NCBI RefSeq assembly: GCF_013450155.1
Contig: NZ_JACCKD010000004.1
Coordinates: forward strand, 62,001 to 126,000
Origin: Haloechinothrix aidingensis
GTDB lineage: Bacteria > Actinomycetota > Actinomycetes > Mycobacteriales > Pseudonocardiaceae
Reading direction: 5' to 3'
Length of the DNA stretch: 64,000 nt
Within the stretch, counting starts at the first letter, position 1. Each line of letters opens with the position of its first letter. The notes below the pieces were generated by a model. The model was not told the DNA's origin and did not search any database. It saw only the letters and a list, made by a program, of their open reading frames with translations. Of this stretch, positions 1-7,918 are shown piece after piece. A program made the position numbers and the translations under genes.

Positions 1-117
1 CACCGCCACCACGAGCGTCAGCGGGAGCACGACGAGCGCGAACCGGACCCGCCACCAGGCAAGGCAGCGGGGGTTCAGCCGGTTGGTGGGTGGCCTCAGG
101 CGTACCGACTCCGTCAT
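1..117 (-). CDS. PH-domain/YdbS-like membrane protein, N-terminal fragment
   Basis: Only the first 39 codons lie in the window; the gene continues off the left edge. The reverse complement opens with ATG at 117. It encodes a basic stretch (NRLNPRCLAWWRVRF) followed by a hydrophobic run (ALVVLPLTLVVAV) that looks like the start of a membrane helix. A short 'LDPR..YWR.R' lead before a first helix is typical of bacterial PH-domain (DUF304/YdbS-like) membrane proteins, but so short a fragment cannot prove the family. It starts 10 bases after the aldolase stop, so it may be cotranscribed with the sugar operon. Confidence 0.45.
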   Translation of the reverse strand, partial: MTESVRLRPPTNRLNPRCLAWWRVRFALVVLPLTLVVAV

Positions 118-127
118 GCGCTCGACC

Positions 128-997
128 CTATCCGTCCGGCGAGCCCGCCCGCCGCCGATCGGGGTCGGCGGCCAGCACACCGAGCAGGTGCTCGACCTCC
201 TCGGCCAGTGCCCGGCGACCCGCGTCGATGTATCGCCTGGGGTCGACGGTGTCGGGATGCGCCCCGAGATGGTCACGCACCGCCGAGGTGAACGCGGCGT
301 TCAGCCTGGTCGCCAGGTTGATCTTCGTCATGCCGTACGCGACGGCACGGCGCAGCCCCGCGTCGGGCACGCCGGATGACCCGTGCAGCACGAGCGGTAC
401 CGGCACGGCGGCGCTGATCGCGCGGATCAACTCGACATCCGGGTCGGCGTCTCGCGTGCGCATCGCGTGGCTCGTACCGACGGCGACCGCGAGCCCGTCG
501 ACTCCGGTGGCCGCGGCGTACCCGGCCGCCTGCCGGGGGTCCGTGCGCGCGCCGGGAGCGTGCACGCCGTCCTTGCCGCCTACCTCGCCGAGCTCGGCCT
601 CGACCCACACGGCGCGTTCGTGACACCAGGACGCGACCCGCGCTGTCTCCGCCACGTTCACCTCGTACGGCCGTGCGGAGGCGTCGTACATCACCGAGCC
701 GAACCCCAGCTCGACCGCCGTACCGACCAGGTCGGTGCCGGTGGCGTGGTCCAGGTGCACCGCGACGGGCACGCGCGCGGAACGGGCCACGGCGAGGGTG
801 GCCGAGCCGATCGGCGCGAGCCCGCCGTGGTACCGCACGCAGTTCTCGCTGACCTGCATGATCACCGGCGTTCCCGCGGCCTCGGCACCGGTCGCGATGG
901 CTTCGGCATGCTCGACCTGGATGACATTGAACGAGCACGCACCCCTCCCGCGCGCCCGCGCTGCGGCGACGAGCTCACCGGTCGGCGTCAGGGTCAT
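128..997 (-). CDS. Class II aldolase, tagatose/fructose-bisphosphate type (GatY/KbaY-like)
   Basis: 289 aa, the usual length for class II ketose-bisphosphate aldolases. These zinc enzymes split tagatose-1,6- or fructose-1,6-bisphosphate into DHAP and glyceraldehyde-3-phosphate. Visible family features are the N-terminal SFNVIQVEHAEAI segment, the zinc/active-site VHLDHATG near residue 80, the GFGSVMYDAS loop, EAELGEVGGKDG near residue 140, VGTSHAM near 180, and LVLHGSSGVPD followed by GMTKINLATRL for phosphate binding. It is the last enzyme gene of a four-gene operon; its start overlaps the end of the PfkB kinase gene by 23 bases. The pairing with a LacC/FruK-type kinase and a SIS isomerase favours tagatose-bisphosphate as substrate, as in galactosamine catabolism. 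That substrate is inferred; fructose-bisphosphate remains possible. Confidence 0.85.
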   Translation of the reverse strand: MTLTPTGELVAAARARGRGACSFNVIQVEHAEAIATGAEAAGTPVIMQVSENCVRYHGGLAPIGSATLAVARSARVPVAVHLDHATGTDLVGTAVELGFGSVMYDASARPYEVNVAETARVASWCHERAVWVEAELGEVGGKDGVHAPGARTDPRQAAGYAAATGVDGLAVAVGTSHAMRTRDADPDVELIRAISAAVPVPLVLHGSSGVPDAGLRRAVAYGMTKINLATRLNAAFTSAVRDHLGAHPDTVDPRRYIDAGRRALAEEVEHLLGVLAADPDRRRAGSPDG

Positions 998-1943
998 CTC
1001 CGCACAACCTCCGTCCTGATCGGCCCGCGCCGCGCACGGGACGGATGCCGGTAACGAGATCGCGGTAGGTATCGAACTCGACCTCCCCCGCGACCGGGGA
1101 CGCTACGGCGGCCGCCGACAGCGCCACCGCCTCGGCGAGCACGGCGTGCCACGGCCGGCCCAGCAGCAGCCCCGCGGTGAACGCGGCCGTGGCGGCGTCG
1201 CCCGCCCCTGTCGGGTTCCCGGCGACGGCGGCGGGCGGCGCGGCCCGCCAGGTCTCCTCGCCTGTGACGACAACGATCCCGTCGGTACCGCACGAGACGG
1301 CCACCCCGGCGGCGCCCGCGTCGAGGAGCACACGCGCCCCCGCATCCACCCCAGCCACGCCGGTGGCCCCGGCCAGCTCCGCGGCGTTCGGCGCGACCAC
1401 GGCAGGCCCGCCGCGGCAGCCGAGGCGCAGCGCGGCCCCGCTGGTGTCGAGCACGGTGGCGACACCGGCAGCGGCCGCCCGCGCGGCGAGGCGCGCGTAG
1501 GCATCGTCGGCGACGCCGGGTGGCAGCGAGCCCGCCAGCACGACGGCACCGGCCGACCGGAGGTGCTCGTCGAAGCCCGCGACGAACCGGTCCCATTCCG
1601 GACCGGTCACCTCCGGGCCCGGCTCGTTGAACACCGTCGCGTCGGTGTCGACGACCGTGACCGAGCGACGGGTCTGCCCGGCGACCCGCGTGAGGTCCTC
1701 GTCGAGTCCCGCCGCGCGGAGGTCCGCGCGCAGCGCGTCGCCGGTCACCCCGCCCGCCGTGCCCAGTACGCGCACCTCGTGGCCGAGGGCGTGCAGCACC
1801 CGGGCGACGTTGACACCCTTTCCCCCACCGCGCGAGCGCACGCACCGCACCCGGTGGCTCGCGTGCGGCACGAGCGCGTCGACGTGGTAGGTGACATCGA
1901 GCGCGGTATTGAGCGTGACCGCGAGTACGGCTCCCGCGGTCAC
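975..1943 (-). CDS. PfkB-family hexose-phosphate kinase (1-phosphofructokinase/tagatose-6-phosphate kinase type)
   Basis: About 322 aa from the GTG at 1943, which overlaps the ROK kinase stop as GTGA. A longer reading frame upstream exists, but the conserved N-terminus (AVTLNTALDVTYHVD) begins just after this GTG. PfkB marks are GGGKGVNVARVLHALG near residue 40, the LAGSLPPGV segment near 135, and the NPTGAGDAATAAF anion-hole and catalytic-Asp motif near 250. The NPTGAGD variant is the one seen in the FruK/LacC/PfkB group that phosphorylates phosphosugars at C1. It probably makes tagatose-1,6- or fructose-1,6-bisphosphate for the adjacent aldolase. The exact substrate cannot be read from sequence. 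Confidence 0.82.
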   Translation of the reverse strand: MTAGAVLAVTLNTALDVTYHVDALVPHASHRVRCVRSRGGGKGVNVARVLHALGHEVRVLGTAGGVTGDALRADLRAAGLDEDLTRVAGQTRRSVTVVDTDATVFNEPGPEVTGPEWDRFVAGFDEHLRSAGAVVLAGSLPPGVADDAYARLAARAAAAGVATVLDTSGAALRLGCRGGPAVVAPNAAELAGATGVAGVDAGARVLLDAGAAGVAVSCGTDGIVVVTGEETWRAAPPAAVAGNPTGAGDAATAAFTAGLLLGRPWHAVLAEAVALSAAAVASPVAGEVEFDTYRDLVTGIRPVRGAGRSGRRLCGDDPDADR

Positions 1944-2863
1944 GGCCGCACCTGCCGGTCGAGGCGCTGCCAGGCCAGCAGTCCGGCGCCGATGCACCCC
2001 GCGAGGTCGCCGAGCTCCGGGGCCACCACACGCGGCCGCCTCTGGAACGTCAGGTGCTCGGACAGCCGGTCACGCAACGGGTCGAGCACGGCGCTGCCCG
2101 CACCGCCGAGCCCGCCACCCACGATGATCACCTCCGGGGCGAGCAGGTTGACCGCGGCGGCGAGCGCGGTGGCCAGTGCCTCGACGGCCTCTCCCCACAC
2201 CTGTGCGGCCAGCCGCCCACCGCGTGCGGCCCGGGCTGCGACCTCCGCAGTGGAGATCGATTCACCGCTGAGCTCGGCATACCGGTCGGCGATGGCCGCG
2301 GCGGACGCGACGGTCTCCACGCAACCGCGGTTGCCGCACCCGCAGGCACGCCCGCCCGGCGCGACGACCACATGTCCGAGCTCACCCGCGTAGCCGCCGC
2401 CGGAGTGGAGCCTGCCGTCGAGCACCAGACCCGCAGACACGCCGGTCCCCACGGCCAGGAACAGCACATCCGCGACATCCCGCCCCGCGCCGAGGGCCCA
2501 TTCCGCCCACGCTCCCACCCGCACATCGTGGCCGAGCGCGACCGGCACGGCGATCCGCTGTTCGAGGTACTCGCCCACCGGCAGGTCCCGCCATCCGAGG
2601 TTGGACGCCGTGATCACGCGGCCGTGCCGCTCGTCGACGATGCCGAGCACGGCGACGCCCGCGGCCAGCGGCACGAGGTCCCGTTCGGTGGCGGCGTCGA
2701 TCATGTCGGTCACCACCCGCACGAGCTGCCGGAGCACGGCCTCGTCGCCGTCCTCCCGCGCCGTCGGCACGCGGCGCCGGTGCAGCAACGTCCCGCGCCG
2801 GTCGACCAGCCCGGCCTTGATCGAGGTCCCGCCGAGGTCGACAGCGACCACGCACTCAGCCAT
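1940..2863 (-). CDS. ROK-family sugar kinase
   Basis: 307 aa. It has the phosphate-binding motif DLGGTSIKAG at residues 9-18, a second ATP motif (FLAVGTGVSAGLV) near 135, and the ROK zinc signature GCGNRGCVE near 170. No N-terminal winged helix is present, so this is a kinase rather than a ROK repressor. The reading frame extends far upstream, but the ATG at 2863 places the nucleotide-binding strand at the right distance. It lies 17 bases after the SIS gene and overlaps the PfkB gene by four bases. It would phosphorylate the incoming sugar or amino sugar. Glucokinase activity is the default family name; the operon suggests a galactosamine- or hexosamine-type substrate (inference). Confidence 0.85.
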   Translation of the reverse strand: MAECVVAVDLGGTSIKAGLVDRRGTLLHRRRVPTAREDGDEAVLRQLVRVVTDMIDAATERDLVPLAAGVAVLGIVDERHGRVITASNLGWRDLPVGEYLEQRIAVPVALGHDVRVGAWAEWALGAGRDVADVLFLAVGTGVSAGLVLDGRLHSGGGYAGELGHVVVAPGGRACGCGNRGCVETVASAAAIADRYAELSGESISTAEVAARAARGGRLAAQVWGEAVEALATALAAAVNLLAPEVIIVGGGLGGAGSAVLDPLRDRLSEHLTFQRRPRVVAPELGDLAGCIGAGLLAWQRLDRQVRP

Positions 2864-2880
2864 CGTGCTCGACCGCCCCT

Positions 2881-3777
2881 TCACCGGCCACGGCCGGGAC
2901 CGGTCCCGAGAACCACCGAGCGGCTGAGGTTGCGCGGCCGGTCCGGGTCGAGGCCGTCGCGTCGTGCCAGCGCTACGGCGAGCCGGTGCACGCGCACCAG
3001 GTCGGCCAGCGGATCGCGCACGGAACACTCCCACCGTCCCCCGGCCGCGCGGACCTCGCCTGCCAGCCCGGCCGGGGGCTCGCCGAGCGACCACACCAGG
3101 CTCCGTTCGTCCGTCACGCTGATCGGCCCGTGCCGGTACTCCATCGCCGGGTAGGCCTCTGTCCACGCGAGTGCCGCCTCCCGCAGTTTCAGCGCAGCCT
3201 CGCGCGCCAGCCCCACCGTCCAACCGCGACCGAGGAAGGTGAACTGGGTGCACTCGGTCGCGCCGGCGGACAGTTCCGCGGTGAGCGCCTGATCCGCCGC
3301 CTCGGCAAGGCGGGCCGGTGACTCGCCGAGGTGTGCGCGCAGCAGCACGAGGGCGGTGGTGGCGAACCTCGTCTGCACGACCGCGCGCTCATCGGCGAAG
3401 TCGAGCACGACACAGGCGTCGGCGGCGCGCGAGACCGGGGCGTCGGCGACGCCGGTGATCACCACGGTGGGAACCCTGCCCCGCAGCTGGTCGAGCAGCT
3501 CGACCATCTCCGTCGTGGTCGCCGATCGGGACAGCCCGAGTACCCGGTCATAGCGCCGGTCGGGCACCTCCGATGCGGGGAACGCGTCCGTCTCGCCGTG
3601 CCCGCCCGCCTCCCGGAGCGCGGCGAAGGCCTGCGCCATGAACAGCGACGTGCCACAGCCGACGACCGCGACGCGCTCGCCGTCACGTGGCAGCACCGGT
3701 TCCCACCGGGAGTACTCGTCGAGCGCTCGCGCCCAGCACGCGGGCTGATCCGCGATCTCGTCCTCGACATGCGTCAT
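2881..3777 (-). CDS. SIS-domain sugar isomerase/deaminase (AgaS/GlmS-like)
   Basis: About 298 aa, with two sugar-isomerase (SIS) modules. The first has VVGCGTSLFMAQAF near residue 37 and LGLSRSATTTEMVELL near 78; the second has FLGRGWTVGLAREAALKL near 185 followed by EYRHGPISV. This is the architecture of the isomerase half of GlmS and of AgaS, the galactosamine-6-phosphate deaminase/isomerase. There is no glutaminase domain. It is the first gene of the operon SIS-ROK-PfkB-aldolase and diverges from the DeoR gene. The ATG at 3777 is chosen; an in-frame GTG at 3801 is an alternative. Conversion of an amino-sugar phosphate to a ketose phosphate is inferred from family and neighbours. Confidence 0.8.
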   Translation of the reverse strand: MTHVEDEIADQPACWARALDEYSRWEPVLPRDGERVAVVGCGTSLFMAQAFAALREAGGHGETDAFPASEVPDRRYDRVLGLSRSATTTEMVELLDQLRGRVPTVVITGVADAPVSRAADACVVLDFADERAVVQTRFATTALVLLRAHLGESPARLAEAADQALTAELSAGATECTQFTFLGRGWTVGLAREAALKLREAALAWTEAYPAMEYRHGPISVTDERSLVWSLGEPPAGLAGEVRAAGGRWECSVRDPLADLVRVHRLAVALARRDGLDPDRPRNLSRSVVLGTGPGRGR

Positions 3778-3955
3778 CGAGCCACTCCCGTCTCGGTTCA
3801 CCCGGCCTCCCCGCTCGCACACTACTGAGCGATCCTGCATGATATTTACAGAAACACGCAAATTCGCGCAAGTACCTGCCCGCGTGCTCGTTGTCCGGCC
3901 GCGCCGGACCGGGCATGCTTGCGCGCACCGGAAGAAACGAGGAGCGCCGTCCCGG
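3778..3955. promoter_or_regulatory. Divergent promoter region between SIS operon and DeoR gene
   Basis: About 180 bases without a gene separate the two divergent starts. The segment around 3828-3870 is clearly AT-richer than its surroundings (TGATATTTACAGAAACACGC, then AAATTCGCGC), as expected for promoters and DeoR binding. A GAGGAG ribosome-binding site lies just before the DeoR ATG at 3956. No exact operator can be fixed from one sequence. Confidence 0.4.
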
Positions 3956-4738
3956 ATGAGCAAGAACACCCGCCTGAACACGCTGCTCGAGCTGCTCGCC
4001 GAGCGTGGGCAGCTCGACGTCGAGCAGGCAGCCACCGACCTCGCCGTGTCCCCGGCCACCATCCGGCGCGACCTCGACACGCTCGCGGAGCAGCAGCTGC
4101 TCCGGCGCACGCACGGCGGAGCGGTACCGAACAGCACAGCCTACGACCTGCCCCTGCGGTACAAGACCGCACGGCACGCCTCCGAGAAACGGCGCATCGC
4201 CGAGACAGCGGCTCAGCTGGTCTCGCCCGGGTCCATCATCGGAGCCAGCGGCGGCACGACCACGACCGAGGTCGCGCGTGTGCTGGCCACCCGGTCGGAT
4301 CTGCAGGAACAGGGGGTCCCGCCGACCACGCTGGTCACCAACGCGCTCAACATCGCCAACGAGCTGACCGTGCGCCCGCACATGAAGATCGTGGTCACCG
4401 GCGGTGTCGCCCGGCAGCAGTCCTACGAGCTCATCGGCCCGCTGGCCCGCGAGATCCCGCAACAGCTCGCGCTGGACACGATGTTCCTCGGCGTCGACGC
4501 GATCGACGTCGAGCTCGGCGCATGCGCGCATCACGAGGGCGAGGCCAGCATCAACCAGCTCATGGCCTCGCGCGCACGCCGGGTCGTCGTGGTCGCGGAC
4601 AGCTCCAAACTCGCACGGCACGCTTTCGCCCGGATCTGCGCGATCGAGCACGTCGACGTTCTGGTCACCGACAGCGGCGCGTCGACGGCCACCACGGATC
4701 GCTTCACCCAGGCGGGCGTAGACGTCATGGTCGCATGA
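3956..4738 (+). CDS. DeoR/GlpR-family transcriptional regulator
   Basis: 260 aa. The N-terminal DeoR helix-turn-helix is plain: RLNTLLELLAERGQLDVEQA, then LAVSPATIRRDLDTLAEQ and LLRRTHGGAV (residues 5-60). The C-terminal DeoRC sugar-phosphate sensor follows, with GASGGTTTTEVARVL near 100, VVTGGVARQQSYELIGPLA near 145, MFLGVDAID near 175 and VVADSSKLARHAFARI near 210. Upstream in-frame codons exist, but this ATG has a good GAGGAG site and matches the family start. It should repress the divergent SIS operon and possibly the downstream ABC importer, with a sugar phosphate as inducer (family knowledge plus position). Confidence 0.88.
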   Translation: MSKNTRLNTLLELLAERGQLDVEQAATDLAVSPATIRRDLDTLAEQQLLRRTHGGAVPNSTAYDLPLRYKTARHASEKRRIAETAAQLVSPGSIIGASGGTTTTEVARVLATRSDLQEQGVPPTTLVTNALNIANELTVRPHMKIVVTGGVARQQSYELIGPLAREIPQQLALDTMFLGVDAIDVELGACAHHEGEASINQLMASRARRVVVVADSSKLARHAFARICAIEHVDVLVTDSGASTATTDRFTQAGVDVMVA

Positions 4739-4773
4739 CCGTGCGGGGCCGCACGGCGATCGCAAACTGCCTG

Positions 4774-4795
4774 TTGATTTGTGCTTGATTATGCG
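4774..4795. promoter_or_regulatory. Candidate DeoR operator: 11-bp direct repeat
   Basis: Two adjacent 11-bp units, TTGATTTGTGC and TTGATTATGCG, share TTGATT at a spacing of one helical turn. They lie 93 bases before the importer gene start, in an AT-rich stretch after the DeoR gene. Direct repeats at about 11 bp are typical of DeoR/AgaR operators. A matching repeat at the SIS promoter is only weakly suggested, so the assignment is tentative. Confidence 0.35.
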
Positions 4796-4887
4796 TAAGA
4801 CTGCTCAGAATCATGCACGCTGTGCGTGTTTCGTGCCCGTATCGGGGCACGGCACCTGACCGACAGGGACCTCTCGGGGAGAGAAAG

Positions 4888-6135
4888 GTGGCCGGCCGCA
4901 TGAACCCTTCCTGGCGCAGCAGATCGAGGCCGTTGCGCGCGGCCGCTCTCGGACTCGGCGCGGCACTGGCGCTGTCCGCCTGCGGCGACGCGGACGACGG
5001 TGACACCATCACGTTCATCGCCGCGGAGTACAGCTCGGACACCGAACCGTACTGGCAGGAGCTCATCGCGGACTTCGAGGAGGCCAACCCGGGGATGAGC
5101 GTGGACCTGCAGGTGGTCAACTGGGACGACATCGACCAGCACGTGACGACGCTCGTGCAGAACAGGCAACAGCCGGACGTCCTCAACCTCAACAAGTTCG
5201 CGGGTTTCGCCGCGGACGGCCTTCTCCGCCCCGCAGAGGACGTCGTCTCCGCGGAGGTACGCGACGACTTCCTTCCCGGTTTCGCCGACAACAGCGTCTA
5301 CGAGGGCACGCAGTACGGCCTGCCGTTCATCGCGAGCACCCGCCTGTTCTTCTACAACACCGATCTGTTCGACGAGGCGGGTCTGGACGGCCCGCCGCGA
5401 ACCTGGGACGAGGTCGCCGACTACGCCGAGCAGATCTCCGAGCTCGGAGCCGTCGGGTACGGGCTCCCGCTCGGCCCGGAGGAGGCCCAAGCCGAGTTCC
5501 AGATGTGGATCAACGGTAACGGCGGGCACTGGACCGACTCCGACGGCAACTGGGCGATCAACAGCGAGGAGAACGTCGAGACCCTGGAGTTCCTCGCGGG
5601 CATGGTCGATGACGGGCTGACCCAACCCAACCCCGCGACGACCAACCGCGCCGATATGTTCAACGCCTTCGCCCAGGGCGACGTCGGCATGCTCAACGGT
5701 GCGGTCTTCCTGCCCGGCGTGATCGAGGACCAGAACCCGGACCTGAACTACGACATCGCCCCGATCCCCGGCAACGAGGGGCACGAGCCGAGCACGCTGG
5801 GCGTGCAGGACTACCTGATGGCGTTCGACAACCCCGGCAACGAGGAGGCGGTCAACGCGTTCCTCGACTTCGTCTACGACACCGACAACTACACCGAGTT
5901 CCTCTCCACCGAGCGCTTCCTTCCCGCGACCGACTCAGCGAGCGAGGCCATGACCTCCGACGCCGAGCTGGCACCGTTCATCGAGGCGCTACCCGAGGCA
6001 CGGTTCTTCCCGACCACCCGGCCCGAGTGGACCGAAGTGGACGGTGCGGTGAAGCAGGAGATCGGCACCGCGGTGCAGGACGCCGAGCCGCGCGAGGTGC
6101 TCGACCGGCTACAGCAACGGGCGAGTGGTGAGTAG
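4888..6135 (+). CDS. Sugar ABC transporter substrate-binding lipoprotein
   Basis: About 415 aa, family 1 extracellular sugar-binding protein. A lipoprotein signal is visible: basic residues, a hydrophobic core (AAALGLGAALA), then the lipobox LSAC with Cys near residue 32. The mature part has the usual 'TITFIAAEYSSDTEPYWQ' opening, a PDVLNLNKF motif and the hinge segments of the MalE/UgpB group. GTG at 4888 is preferred because GGGGAG sits five to six bases upstream; ATG at 4900 is an alternative. The 3' end overlaps the first permease gene by 11 bases. It binds the sugar outside the membrane for the importer encoded next; ligand unknown, probably that of the divergent catabolic operon. Confidence 0.9.
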   Translation: MAGRMNPSWRSRSRPLRAAALGLGAALALSACGDADDGDTITFIAAEYSSDTEPYWQELIADFEEANPGMSVDLQVVNWDDIDQHVTTLVQNRQQPDVLNLNKFAGFAADGLLRPAEDVVSAEVRDDFLPGFADNSVYEGTQYGLPFIASTRLFFYNTDLFDEAGLDGPPRTWDEVADYAEQISELGAVGYGLPLGPEEAQAEFQMWINGNGGHWTDSDGNWAINSEENVETLEFLAGMVDDGLTQPNPATTNRADMFNAFAQGDVGMLNGAVFLPGVIEDQNPDLNYDIAPIPGNEGHEPSTLGVQDYLMAFDNPGNEEAVNAFLDFVYDTDNYTEFLSTERFLPATDSASEAMTSDAELAPFIEALPEARFFPTTRPEWTEVDGAVKQEIGTAVQDAEPREVLDRLQQRASGE

Positions 6136-7075
6136 CTCCGCTACCCGGGTGCGGCCTTCGGCCACCACGACCGGGCGGGTACCGGCCGGGCGGGCACGGC
6201 CGCGCCGCACGGCCCGCCTTGAGCCGCTGCTGTGGCTCGGTCCCGCGCTCCTGCTGATCGGCGGCATCGTGCTGTGGCCGGTGGTGGAGATGGTGCTCAC
6301 GTCCTTACGGGAGATCAGCAGGACGGGAGTACCCAGGGGCTGGGCAGGCGCGGACAACTTCAGCGCCTTGCTCGACCACCCCGAGCTCGTGCCGGTTATC
6401 GGCCGCACGATCGTGTGGGTGGCCGGGATCGTCGCCGTCACGGTGGCGCTCTCGCTCGGGCTCGCGCAGCTGCTGCACGCCCGGTTCCCCGGGCGGCGCC
6501 TCGTGCGCTGGGCCCTCATCGTGCCCTGGGCGGCATCGCTTGTCATGACCGCGATCGTCTGGCGGTGGATGCTCAGCTACTTCTACGGCATCACCAACCG
6601 CGTACTGACCGATCTCGGCGTGATCGACTCTCCCCGCGACTGGCTCGGCGACCCGACGATCGCGCTGCTGTGGATGATGTGGGTCGGCGTGTTCGTCTCG
6701 CTCCCGTTCACCACCTATGTCCTGCTCGCCGGGCTGCAGACGGTCCCCGACGAGGTCCACGAAGCGGCCAGAGTGGACGGTGCCTCCCGGTGGCGGACCT
6801 ACTGGTCGGTGGTCTTCCCGTTGCTCAAACCCGCGCTGCTGGTGGCGACCGTGATCAACGTGATCAACGTGTTCAACTCGTTTCCGATCATCTGGGCGAT
6901 GACCCGCGGCGGCCCGGGGAACGCGACGGACACGACCACGACCTTCATGTACAAGCTGGCGTTCGTGGACCAGAGCGTCGGCCAGTCGGCTGCGATGGCC
7001 GTCGTGAACTTCCTGATGGTGGTCGTGATGGTGCTGCTCTACCTGCGCGCGGTGCGCTGGAAGGAGATCGGCTGA
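6125..7075 (+). CDS. Sugar ABC transporter permease, MalF/UgpA type
   Basis: 316 aa. After a basic N-terminus of about 30 residues there are six predicted membrane helices, beginning LLWLGPALLLIGGIVLWPVV. The EAA-type coupling loop is EVHEAARVDGASRWRTYWSVVFPLLKP (written here across residues 215-240), the cytoplasmic contact for the ATPase. GTG at 6125 overlaps the binding-protein stop; the next codon is also GTG, so either may be used. With the next gene it forms the heterodimeric membrane channel of a CUT1-family sugar importer. Confidence 0.9.
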   Translation: MVSSSATRVRPSATTTGRVPAGRARPRRTARLEPLLWLGPALLLIGGIVLWPVVEMVLTSLREISRTGVPRGWAGADNFSALLDHPELVPVIGRTIVWVAGIVAVTVALSLGLAQLLHARFPGRRLVRWALIVPWAASLVMTAIVWRWMLSYFYGITNRVLTDLGVIDSPRDWLGDPTIALLWMMWVGVFVSLPFTTYVLLAGLQTVPDEVHEAARVDGASRWRTYWSVVFPLLKPALLVATVINVINVFNSFPIIWAMTRGGPGNATDTTTTFMYKLAFVDQSVGQSAAMAVVNFLMVVVMVLLYLRAVRWKEIG

Positions 7076-7076
7076 G

Positions 7077-7910
7077 GTGACCGTTCCGGCAGCGATGATG
7101 CGCAAAGTGCTGCTCACCGCGTGTGCGTGGCTGGTCGCGCTGGTCGTCCTGGCCCCGTACGTGCAGATGCTGCTGACCGCGCTGAAACCGCACGAGGAGC
7201 TGTTCGCGTCCCCGCCGGGGTACCTCCCCGAGTCCTGGCAGTTCGGCAACTTCCTCGAGGTGTGGCGGGTGGCCCCGATCTGGGAGTACCTGCGCAACAC
7301 CGTGCTCATCGCGGGGCTGTCCACCGTCCTGGCGGTCGCGGTCGCGTTGCCCGCCGCCTACTACACGGCGCGGCGCAGGTTCCGGGGGCGCCGGATGTTC
7401 CTGCTCCTGGTGCTGGTGACCCAGATGTTCGCCCCGACGGCCCTGGTGATCGGTATCCACAGGGAGATGCTCGCGCTGGGGCTCATCGACACCTACGCCG
7501 CGCTCATCCTGGTCAACGCGGCGTTCAACCTCGCGTTCTCCACGTGGATCCTGCATGCCTACTTCTCGTCCATCCCGGTCGAGCTCGAGGAGGCAGCGTG
7601 GCTGGACGGGTGCGGCACGCTGCAAGCGCTGCTCCGGGTGACGCTCCCGCTCGCGGTTCCCGGTGTGGTCACCGCGGTGATCTTCACCTTCATCACCGCG
7701 TGGAACGAGTTCGTCGTCGCGCTCACGCTGACCAGTACACCGGAGACCCAACCGCTGACCGTGGGGATCACCGCGTTCATCGGGCAGTACGAAGTGCAGT
7801 GGCAGTACCTGTTCGCCGCCTCGCTGATCGCGATCGTCCCTGTGGTGGCCCTGTTCGCCTACATCGAGCGATTCCTGGTCAGCGGGCTCACGGCGGGTAG
7901 TGTCAAGTAA
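7077..7910 (+). CDS. Sugar ABC transporter permease, MalG/UgpE type
   Basis: 277 aa with six hydrophobic segments and the EAA loop (ELEEAAWLDGCGTLQALLRV, residues 173-192) followed by a conserved TLPLAVPG. The late segment FTFITAWNEFVVALTLTS is characteristic of MalG-type permeases. The GTG at 7077 follows the previous stop by one base, so the two permeases are translationally linked. It is the second half of the membrane channel. Confidence 0.9.
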   Translation: MTVPAAMMRKVLLTACAWLVALVVLAPYVQMLLTALKPHEELFASPPGYLPESWQFGNFLEVWRVAPIWEYLRNTVLIAGLSTVLAVAVALPAAYYTARRRFRGRRMFLLLVLVTQMFAPTALVIGIHREMLALGLIDTYAALILVNAAFNLAFSTWILHAYFSSIPVELEEAAWLDGCGTLQALLRVTLPLAVPGVVTAVIFTFITAWNEFVVALTLTSTPETQPLTVGITAFIGQYEVQWQYLFAASLIAIVPVVALFAYIERFLVSGLTAGSVK

Positions 7911-7918
7911 AGGAGGAT